A stretch of 64,000 bases of DNA, taken from JANQFV01 sp964468185. GTDB lineage: Bacteria; Planctomycetota; Phycisphaerae; UBA1845; Fen-1342. The notes under the pieces were generated by a model. The model worked only from the letters and a program-made list of their open reading frames with translations. It made no database searches and was not told the origin of the DNA. Each line of letters opens with the position of its first letter. Positions within the stretch are counted from its first letter, which is position 1. The stretch spans positions 62,001 to 126,000 of the forward strand of contig CAYXTR010000005.1 of the NCBI GenBank assembly GCA_964468185.1, written 5' to 3'. A program made the translations under genes and the position numbers. This document shows positions 26,379 to 33,310 of this stretch, one piece after another.

Positions 26379-26945
26379 ATGGACTATGCCAGCAACGCGC
26401 GACTCGATCGGGAGCACGCGCAGGTACTCGTGGTCGATATTCAGGAGAAGCTGCTGCCCTTCATTCACGAACATGAGAGTGTTGTGGCTGGTGCGGTGCG
26501 CATGATTCGGGCGGCCGCCGTGCTCGAGATGCCCGTGCTGCTTTCCGAGCAGTATCCGCAGGGGTTGGGTGAGACGACGCCGGCGGTGAAGGATGCGGTC
26601 GCGGAGGTTGAGGCGGAGCGGGCTGAGAAGATGACGTTCAGCTTCTGTGCGGATGAGACGTGCCGGAAGAAGCTGAGTGCGGTGATGCGGCCCCAGGTGC
26701 TGTTGGTTGGGATTGAGGCGCACGTCTGTGTGTATCAGACGGCGCTGGACCTGCTCGAGATGCAGATGACGCCGGTTTTGCTGGCGGATGCGGTCGGTTC
26801 GCGGCGATTGCTGGATTACCAGGTGGCGCTGGATGGTCTGCGGGCGGCTGGGGCGGTGGTGACGACGACGGAATCGGCGATCTTCCAGCTTTTGCACGAA
26901 TCGGGAACGCAGATGTTCAAGCAGATTCTGCCGCTGGTGAAGTGA
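26379..26945 (+). CDS. Isochorismatase-family cysteine hydrolase
   Basis: This 188-residue cytoplasmic hydrolase has the family catalytic triad: Asp20 in QVLVVDIQEKL, Lys84 in AEKMTFSFC and Cys117 in VGIEAHVCVYQTALDLLEM. The cis-peptide region before the Cys is conserved. It is closest in style to the YcaC-like or stand-alone hydrolases, whose substrates are mostly unknown, so no reaction is assigned. The start is ATG after GAAGTGAGGAAG. It opens a + strand gene run to 30799 and is followed by the next gene one base after its stop codon. Confidence 0.9.
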   Translation: MDYASNARLDREHAQVLVVDIQEKLLPFIHEHESVVAGAVRMIRAAAVLEMPVLLSEQYPQGLGETTPAVKDAVAEVEAERAEKMTFSFCADETCRKKLSAVMRPQVLLVGIEAHVCVYQTALDLLEMQMTPVLLADAVGSRRLLDYQVALDGLRAAGAVVTTTESAIFQLLHESGTQMFKQILPLVK

Positions 26946-26946
26946 G

Positions 26947-27219
26947 ATGACGCCGCGTTTTGACGAGCCGGATGGCTATGAGGATGAGTGGCTGGACGAT
27001 CCGGAAGCGCCGCAGCCGGAGGACCTCGATGACGAGGATGAGACCCCGACGGTGCCGTGCGCGGGCTGCGGCGAGTTGATTCCGGACTTTGTCGATCGCT
27101 GCCCCTACTGTGGGGACTGGGTGGTGCAGTCGGCGGGTTCGTCGTCGGGTCGCGCGGGATGGTATGTTGTGGCGGTCATTGTCGTGGTTTGCATCGTGTT
27201 GGCGTGGGTGTTGTGGTAG
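26947..27219 (+). CDS. Small zinc-ribbon membrane protein
   Basis: The 90-residue product has an acidic N-terminal tail, a zinc ribbon with two CxxC pairs (CAGCGELIPDFVDRCPYCGD, about residues 36-55), and one C-terminal membrane helix (about residues 67-88). It probably sits in the inner membrane with the ribbon in the cytoplasm. The family has no known reaction. It overlaps nothing but lies one base after the previous stop, so it is likely co-translated with the hydrolase gene. Confidence 0.75.
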   Translation: MTPRFDEPDGYEDEWLDDPEAPQPEDLDDEDETPTVPCAGCGELIPDFVDRCPYCGDWVVQSAGSSSGRAGWYVVAVIVVVCIVLAWVLW

Positions 27220-27305
27220 GTCACGTGCGGCGGCGCGGGGTTGGCCGAGCGTGCGGTTTGATTAGAATCCCGAGTTGATAGGTGGGCGGCAAAGGCAGGT
27301 GCGAT

Positions 27306-27668
27306 ATGCCCGATGTGAAGGAACTGGTTGAGAAGGCGCGGGCGTTGGGCGAGGCGCTGGCGGCGCACCCGGCGGTACAGGCGCACCATCGGGCGCAGCG
27401 CGATGTGCAGAATGACTCGGCGGCGCAGGAACTGATCAGGAAATATCAGGAGCAGGCGGAGCGCATCCAGCAGCTTGAGGCACAGGGTAAGCCCGTCGAG
27501 GTGGCCGACAAGCAGAAGCTCAAGGAATACGAGTCGCTGATGGCCGGCAATGATGCGATGAAGGCGTTGATGCGCACGCAGGTGGACTACGTTGGCATTA
27601 TGAACCAGGTGAATCAGGCCATTGAGGCACCGCTGGCGAAGCTGTTGCAGCCGGAGCAGGGCGCGTGA
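27306..27668 (+). CDS. YlbF-family protein
   Basis: The 120-residue product is helical and matches the YlbF/YmcA (DUF964) pattern: VKELVEKARALGEALAAHPA, QRDVQNDSAAQELIRKYQEQ and a C-terminal VDYVGIMNQVNQAIEAPLAK. In Bacillus subtilis YlbF and YmcA belong to a complex that controls RNase Y activity and sporulation/competence entry; in planctomycetes the function is untested. ATG at 27306 is preferred to GTG at 27282. Its stop overlaps the next start by four bases. Confidence 0.8.
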   Translation: MPDVKELVEKARALGEALAAHPAVQAHHRAQRDVQNDSAAQELIRKYQEQAERIQQLEAQGKPVEVADKQKLKEYESLMAGNDAMKALMRTQVDYVGIMNQVNQAIEAPLAKLLQPEQGA

Positions 27669-29818
27669 CGGCAGATTCGGCGACGCTGACGCAGGCTGAT
27701 CTGGGAGCGTCGGGTGGTCCGGGCCGCATGGCGCCGACGACGGTGGCCTGGCTGGTGGCGTTGGTGGGGTGGACGACGTTCATTTGCTTTTATCACCTCG
27801 CCGGTGGGGCGCGGTTTGAGCCGATTGACTGCTGGGTATCGCAGACGGCGCGGGAGATGCAGGACGCTGGTGAGTGGCTGGTGCCGCGTTTCTCGGATGA
27901 GACGCGCATGCAGAAGTCGCCCGGGCCGTATTGGGCGGTGATGATCGCGAGTGAGTTGCGCGGCGTGCGGGTTGATGAGGTGGCGGCACGCGTGCCGAAC
28001 GCTTTGGCGGCGGTCGGGCTGGTGCTGACGGTGTTCTGGCTGACGCGGCGGATGGGGGGGGATCGGGCGGCGATTTTCGCGGGGTTTGCGACGTCTTCGA
28101 GCGTGCTGGTGCTGTGGTGGTCGCATCGGGGGGCGAGTGACCTGGGGTTGACCACTTGTACGACGTTGTCGTTGGCGAGTTTGTGGATTGCGGCGGAGAC
28201 ATACGCCCCGGGAGCGCGGCGCAATGCGCTCTTGCTGCTCGGGTATTTCGCGGCGGGCGTAGGCATGCTCTACAAGATGCCGATGCCGCTGGTAGTGGTC
28301 GGTTTTCCGGTTGTGGTCTATCTGCTGTACCGGGCGGAATGGAGTGTGTTGCGGCGGTCGCTGCACGTATTGCTCGCCGGTATTCTGGTGGTGTTGGGCG
28401 TAGTGGCCGGTGCGTATTTCATGGGGGTGAAGGGTGCTGTGGTTGGGCTGGGGCCCGCGGTTGTGTATGTGGCGATTGTGGGCAACGGTTGGCTGTTTGG
28501 TCGCCGGCCACTTGTGCATGTGATGGGGCTGGTGGCGTTTCTATTGCCGTGGCTGCCGTGGGCAATTGCGGTGACGCGGGCGGAGGAGGCGGCGCTGGCC
28601 AAATGGAAGGTCGAGTTTATCGATCGCTTCACGGGGGCGTTGCCGAATGTTGAGGGGCAGGGGGATTGGGAGTTCCTGGCTTTCTATCTGCCGGTGCCGT
28701 TGCTCTATTGCCTGCCGTACACCTTGTCGTTGCCTGGCGCCTTGGTGCGGGCGTTTCGGAAGCCGACGGGCGTTGCGGTGGTCGGGCTGCGGTTCATGCT
28801 GATTTGGTTCGCGTGTCTGCTGGTGTTCTTCACGGCGTCGACGGGTAAGGAGTATCGGTATTTCCTGCCGGCGTTACCGCCTCTGTTCGTATTGCTTGGG
28901 ATTGAGCTGGCGGCGTTCTTTGATCCGCGGCGGCCGGTGCGGCCGAGGCTGGACTGGCTCGGCGCGCTGGCAGTCTGGGTTTTGACGCCCGCGGCGATGG
29001 TCGGGGTGGCGTATGGGCTGCATGTGTGGTGGCGTTTGCGCGGGCAGTATGAGCTGGCCGGACTGTACGCGTGGGGTGATGTGATCGCCGCGTTCGGTGT
29101 GTTGGCGGTGATTCTGACGGTGGGGCTGGGGCTTGCCGCCTGGCTGTATCGACGGCGGCAGGAGCAGGCGTCGTTTGGGACGCTGGTGGCGACGATGTGG
29201 CTGATGTGGCTGTGGGCGTGGCCGAGCGTGATGCCGATCATGATGGCGCAGCGGCCGTTTGTGAATTTTGCAGAGCAGCTTCAGCGGCGGGTACCGCTGG
29301 CGGCGCGGCCGGCGTTGCACATGGTGGGGAGCCAGGATCCGCGCATTATCTGGTATAGCAACATCCGTTATCCGCGCGTGATCGACCAGCTCGAATTGCT
29401 GGAGGAGGAGAAGGAGCGCTACCTGCGCGGGGAGCAGGAGACGCTGCGCGATCTCGAGTATGAGATGCAGCGATATGGGGAGGAAATGGTGCGGCTGTCG
29501 CGGCAGGATGAGTTGGTGCTGTTCGTCGCGCCGCTGGCGGACTACATCAAGTATCGCGTGCGGGCGCCGGAGTTGTTGGCGGAGCGTGGCGAAGAGATGC
29601 CGCCGACATACCTGTGGTTGCAGACGGAGTACGGCCGGGAGGATCGTCATTTCGTGGTGTTCGGGAATCAGTCGCCGCCGTTTCGCGAGCCGAAGTTGCG
29701 ACTGAGGGAAGACGTGCAAGAGCGGCTGAAGGAGCGGGGCGTGGATCTGGAGCGGTTGAACGTCGCGACGCCGGCGCGCGACGCGGGTGTGGACGTTACT
29801 GATGGCGTGGAGGCGTAG
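27665..29818 (+). CDS. GT39/ArnT-like membrane glycosyltransferase
   Basis: The 717-residue product starts at GTG overlapping the previous stop. It has about ten membrane helices. The first loop contains PRFSDETRMQKSPGPYWAVM, like the ArnT/PMT (GT39, DUF2029-like) family, in which a loop Asp/Glu binds polyprenyl-phosphate sugar. A charged C-terminal domain, about residues 540-717, begins IRYPRVIDQLELLEEEKERY and may be cytoplasmic or periplasmic. Such enzymes transfer a sugar from an undecaprenyl- or dolichyl-phosphate carrier to a lipid or protein. The donor and acceptor here are unknown. The downstream acyltransferase suggests a role in surface lipid assembly. Confidence 0.8.
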   Translation: MTADSATLTQADLGASGGPGRMAPTTVAWLVALVGWTTFICFYHLAGGARFEPIDCWVSQTAREMQDAGEWLVPRFSDETRMQKSPGPYWAVMIASELRGVRVDEVAARVPNALAAVGLVLTVFWLTRRMGGDRAAIFAGFATSSSVLVLWWSHRGASDLGLTTCTTLSLASLWIAAETYAPGARRNALLLLGYFAAGVGMLYKMPMPLVVVGFPVVVYLLYRAEWSVLRRSLHVLLAGILVVLGVVAGAYFMGVKGAVVGLGPAVVYVAIVGNGWLFGRRPLVHVMGLVAFLLPWLPWAIAVTRAEEAALAKWKVEFIDRFTGALPNVEGQGDWEFLAFYLPVPLLYCLPYTLSLPGALVRAFRKPTGVAVVGLRFMLIWFACLLVFFTASTGKEYRYFLPALPPLFVLLGIELAAFFDPRRPVRPRLDWLGALAVWVLTPAAMVGVAYGLHVWWRLRGQYELAGLYAWGDVIAAFGVLAVILTVGLGLAAWLYRRRQEQASFGTLVATMWLMWLWAWPSVMPIMMAQRPFVNFAEQLQRRVPLAARPALHMVGSQDPRIIWYSNIRYPRVIDQLELLEEEKERYLRGEQETLRDLEYEMQRYGEEMVRLSRQDELVLFVAPLADYIKYRVRAPELLAERGEEMPPTYLWLQTEYGREDRHFVVFGNQSPPFREPKLRLREDVQERLKERGVDLERLNVATPARDAGVDVTDGVEA

Positions 29819-29821
29819 GCT

Positions 29822-30799
29822 TTGGCGCTGGCGCATTGGCTGATGGATTTGACCGAGGCGCCAACGGTGTGGCTTGCGCTGCGGCGTGTGGGGGAGTATC
29901 TCGCCTTGCGTTCGTGGGCCGTGATCATCAGTTGCTTTCCCATTGACATGAATCTCGCGACGGGGCGGTTGATGGGGCGGCTGTGGTGGCTGCTGCGGAA
30001 GAAGAATCGCGATCAGGCGTTGGAGAATCTGCGGCGGGCCTTTCGCGGGGAGAAGAGCGAACGGCAACTGAGGCGCATCGCGAGAGCTTCGTTTGAGCAT
30101 TTTGCGCAACTCTATCTTGTGGAACTCGTGCAGATGCCGCGGATCGTTACGGAGTGGTCGTGGGCGCGCTATGTTGAGCTGGGGGACTTGGCGCCGGCGC
30201 TGCGTGAGCTGCTGCGGGAGCGGGGGCTGATCATGCTGACGGGGCACTTCGGCAATTTCGAGCTGATGGGTTACACGATCTGCCGGCTGGGGATTCCGCT
30301 GACGGCTGTGATGCGACCGCCAGATAACCCGCTGATTAATCGATATCTGGTGGAGGCACGCGAGGCGGGCGGGCTGACGCTGTTGTACAAGAAGGGGGTG
30401 AGTGCGGTGGCGGGTGAGGTGATTGATCGGGGGCGGGCGTTGTGCTTCATCGCGGATCAGGACGCGGGGCGGAAGGGGCTGTTCGTCGAGTTCTTCGGGC
30501 GGCCGGCGTCGACGTACAAGTCGATCGGGCTACTGGCGATGGCCAAGCAGGTACCGATTGTGGTGGGGTATGCACCGCGGGTGCGGCGAGGGTTTCATTA
30601 TCGGATTGAGGTGGAGCGGATCATCTGGCCGGAGGAATGGGCGGGGGAGGATGATCCGTTGCGCTGGATCACGCAGACGTATTCGACGGCGATGGAGGCG
30701 TCGATTCGGCGGCACCCGGAGCAGTATCTGTGGATGCATCGGCGGTGGAAGCATCAGCCGAAGGGGGCAGCACGTGAGGCGGTGCGCGCGGGGGGGTGA
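29822..30799 (+). CDS. Lauroyl/myristoyl-type lysophospholipid acyltransferase (LpxL family)
   Basis: The 325-residue product belongs to the LpxL/HtrB/LPLAT family: an N-terminal hydrophobic helix region, the catalytic HxxxxE motif in LTGHFGNFELMGYTICRLGI, and DRGRALCFIADQDAGRKGLF, a conserved later block. It starts at TTG with GGAGG eight bases upstream, inside the previous gene's end. The role is transfer of an acyl chain to lipid A or a related lipid at the inner membrane. Substrate chain length cannot be told. It shares an operon with a GT39-type transferase. It ends the + strand run. Confidence 0.85.
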   Translation: MALAHWLMDLTEAPTVWLALRRVGEYLALRSWAVIISCFPIDMNLATGRLMGRLWWLLRKKNRDQALENLRRAFRGEKSERQLRRIARASFEHFAQLYLVELVQMPRIVTEWSWARYVELGDLAPALRELLRERGLIMLTGHFGNFELMGYTICRLGIPLTAVMRPPDNPLINRYLVEAREAGGLTLLYKKGVSAVAGEVIDRGRALCFIADQDAGRKGLFVEFFGRPASTYKSIGLLAMAKQVPIVVGYAPRVRRGFHYRIEVERIIWPEEWAGEDDPLRWITQTYSTAMEASIRRHPEQYLWMHRRWKHQPKGAAREAVRAGG

Positions 30800-30842
30800 A
30801 GCGCACGGCGTTTGGTGTTGCGACCGGGGGAGGGGAAAGCGA

Positions 30843-30876
30843 CGAGGTCGCCGGCTGCGACGAGTCGACGACCTCG
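30843..30876. terminator. Inverted repeat between convergent genes
   Basis: CGAGGTCG (30843-30850) pairs with CGACCTCG (30869-30876) around an 18-base loop. It lies between the converging acyltransferase and PKD-protein genes, so a bidirectional terminator is the likeliest role. T runs are weak on both strands. Confidence 0.45.
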
Positions 30877-30904
30877 GGGGAGTTTCAGTTGATGTCAGCC
30901 GCGC

Positions 30905-32353
30905 TTACCGCATGCGTCCGCGCATGAGGAATAGTGCGCCGGGCAGGAAGAGCAGGGCGAAGCCGAGGCCGAAGCCGCAGGCGCCGCCGCCGGCACCGGC
31001 TGCGGGCTCGCCGCCGGTGTTGTCGCCCGCGGTCGCATCGCCGCCGAAGGCCCGTTCCACACTGTCGGGGCCGGTGACCTGGACTTCGACGAGGGCGGTG
31101 TCGGTTTCGCCGGAGGTGTCGGACACGACGAGGGTAAAGTAGTACGTACCGGAGATGAGCACCTGCCAGGTGGCGGTGGCCTCGTCGACGCCGCTGAGTG
31201 GCTGGTAGGCCTGGCGGAGTTCTTCGGGGCCGAGGGGGGTGCCGATCTCGTTGGTTTGGCGCCAGAGGTAGGTGAGCTCATCGCCGTCGGGGTCGACGGA
31301 GGCGGTGCCGTCGAGGGTGACGATATCGCCGGTGCTGGCAGTGATGATGCCGCCGTCGTCGAGCTGGTTACCGTCGGGGCCGGTGATGATGGCGCGTGGT
31401 GGGCGGTTGTCGATGCGGGGTTCGACGACGGTGATGACGACTTCGTCGGTGGAGGGGAGGGCGTTGACGCCGTCATCGACGAGGAGGCGGTAGGTGTAGT
31501 TGCCGAGGAGTTCGAGGGTGACCTGGGCGGCCCAGGGCTGGCCGTCGACGGATTGGGGGTCGACGCGTTCGGGTCCGGAGAGCCACTCCCAGGTGTAGCT
31601 GAGGTCGTCGCGTTCGAAGACTTCGGGGTCGTTGGGGGAGAAGCCGACGTTGGTACCATCGAAAGATCGGCTGCCATCGAGCGTGGTGGAAGTGCCGCTG
31701 GGGATCGTCTGGTCGCCCCCGGCGTCGGCGATGGGGGGTGGATTGCCGGGGCGGAGGGCCTGGTCTTCGACGGCGCAAACCTCAAGAAGGGTTGCGGGTG
31801 GGATCGGGTCGGGGTCTTGCTCGTTCGACACGCGAATCAGGACTTCCCAATAGACATCGTACGTGATGACGCCACGTAGTCGGGCTTGATTCACCCCGTT
31901 GTACTCGGGGATGTAGAAGGGGATGGTGACGTGGGCGAGAGTGGGTTCGGCATCCACGTTTGGCGCGACGGGGCCGTAGGAGAAATCGGGTAGATCGGAT
32001 GGGACGGGCGGAGGCTCGGGCCCGTATTCTATGCCATTGGAGAAGTAGGGGATCCACTCTGACAGCAACTCAAGATAGACTTCCTCGGGATCTTCGTCAT
32101 CTTCCCAGTCGAGTTCTTCGATGACGAGACAGAGGTAGATGAGCTGGCCTTCTTGGATGTCGCCGCAGTTCGCGCCGTCGGCCCCCGGGTCCCATGCGCC
32201 TGGCTCAGGATCGGCAAAAGTGCACGGCTGAGTGGAGAATGTGGCACTCACGATTCGTGGGGGGTTGTCGCCCTGCGCAAGACTACATGGTGTTATGCTT
32301 GCGATCGTGGCGAGCACCACGACAAGCGGCAGGTATTTGAGTAAGGTAGACAT
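30905..32353 (-). CDS. Exported PKD-like protein with C-terminal sorting tail
   Basis: The 482-residue product has a signal peptide (LLKYLPLVVVLATIASITPC, followed by SLAQG). Two beta-sandwich domains of PKD type lie at about 205-310 and 310-430, with ADAGGDQTIPSGTSTTLDGS and TASVDPDGDELTYLWRQ-type repeats. The tail is CGFGLGFALLFLPGALFLMR followed by GRMR: a Gly-Cys run, one membrane helix and a basic end. This layout resembles MYXO-CTERM or GlyGly-CTERM sorting signals, which lead to processing and surface attachment. The ligand is unknown. It is the distal gene of the minus-strand exported island. Confidence 0.8.
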   Translation of the reverse strand: MSTLLKYLPLVVVLATIASITPCSLAQGDNPPRIVSATFSTQPCTFADPEPGAWDPGADGANCGDIQEGQLIYLCLVIEELDWEDDEDPEEVYLELLSEWIPYFSNGIEYGPEPPPVPSDLPDFSYGPVAPNVDAEPTLAHVTIPFYIPEYNGVNQARLRGVITYDVYWEVLIRVSNEQDPDPIPPATLLEVCAVEDQALRPGNPPPIADAGGDQTIPSGTSTTLDGSRSFDGTNVGFSPNDPEVFERDDLSYTWEWLSGPERVDPQSVDGQPWAAQVTLELLGNYTYRLLVDDGVNALPSTDEVVITVVEPRIDNRPPRAIITGPDGNQLDDGGIITASTGDIVTLDGTASVDPDGDELTYLWRQTNEIGTPLGPEELRQAYQPLSGVDEATATWQVLISGTYYFTLVVSDTSGETDTALVEVQVTGPDSVERAFGGDATAGDNTGGEPAAGAGGGACGFGLGFALLFLPGALFLMRGRMR

Positions 32354-32434
32354 GTGCGATACTCCGGGTGGGCTGATCCGTTTTGGCGCGGCGAAGACTA
32401 ACCTCGTCCTGGCGTACAGATGTACCCGTTGGGG

Positions 32435-33292
32435 CTACTGAAGTTCTTCTTCGTCAAAAACCACGGTCTCGCCAACGTAAACTTGTGCAAACGACCCGTC
32501 CGCCAACGCTCCGGGGCTAAAGACAAATGTGACGGGCTGACCCTCGCGAAACTCGTTATCTTCCAGTTGGCCGCCGACGGCACGGAAAAACAGGCCCGGC
32601 TCGAAGGGGCTACAGGTATAGGCGTCGATCTGGGCCAGCGTTTTGTAGCCGCCTAGCATCGTGCTCGGGCCCGGAATGACTTCGCCGGTGACGGGATTCG
32701 AAAACGTGAAGGCGATGCTGTCGCACGAGACGGGGGGCTGCTTGAAAACCAGCAGTACGTCAGGCGTAACGAGCGAAAATGTGGCTTCGGTCGGCGTACC
32801 GACCGTAGCGGTGGGCGTATCATCCTCCTCGTCATCGTCGCCGTCGTCTGTTTCGTCCTGGCCTGCGGCCGGACCGAGGGTGATGGGGGTGGCACCGGCG
32901 GTGCCGGGGCCGTTGTAGACGAATGTGCCGACTGGCAGAGTATAGACGCTCCCGAGGCGCACTTCGCGGGTTAGTTGGACGTAGCCACTGCGAAGCAGGG
33001 CGTCCTGCTGGCTGGCGGAGCGGACACTGCCGACTTCGATCCAAGCAACGAAGGACGTGTCAAGAATCGCACCGGCATGCGTGTTGGCGAAGCGCACGGC
33101 TATCGATTGTCGGAACGTGTCCGCACTGCCCGCACCGCCCGCGGCCCCTTCCTCAACGGGCGGCGCACCGCTGGCCAAACCGTATTCTTCGGCATAGCCG
33201 AGGAAAGCGTTGCGCTCGACGGTGAGAGAGTCGCACGCGGTCAGGCCGATCATCGCGATGCTGAGTATGATTGTCAGATGCCAGTTACGCAT
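32435..33292 (-). CDS. Lipoprotein of the exported island
   Basis: The 285-residue product has a lipoprotein signal with lipobox LTAC (Cys19, MIGLTACDSL) and no recognised domain. A beta-rich body, with SIAVRFANTHAGAILDTSFV and an acidic low-complexity stretch (about residues 145-165), ends with TFVFSPGALADGSFAQVYVG. The phrase VRFANT and the two-Cys pattern in the second half (DSIAFTF, AYTCSPFEPG) weakly recall the two lipoproteins at 36139-37247, so it may be a distant third paralogue. Probably anchored in the outer or inner membrane. Confidence 0.75.
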   Translation of the reverse strand: MRNWHLTIILSIAMIGLTACDSLTVERNAFLGYAEEYGLASGAPPVEEGAAGGAGSADTFRQSIAVRFANTHAGAILDTSFVAWIEVGSVRSASQQDALLRSGYVQLTREVRLGSVYTLPVGTFVYNGPGTAGATPITLGPAAGQDETDDGDDDEEDDTPTATVGTPTEATFSLVTPDVLLVFKQPPVSCDSIAFTFSNPVTGEVIPGPSTMLGGYKTLAQIDAYTCSPFEPGLFFRAVGGQLEDNEFREGQPVTFVFSPGALADGSFAQVYVGETVVFDEEELQ

Positions 33293-33310
33293 GGCTGTTT
33301 CCTCGTCAGA

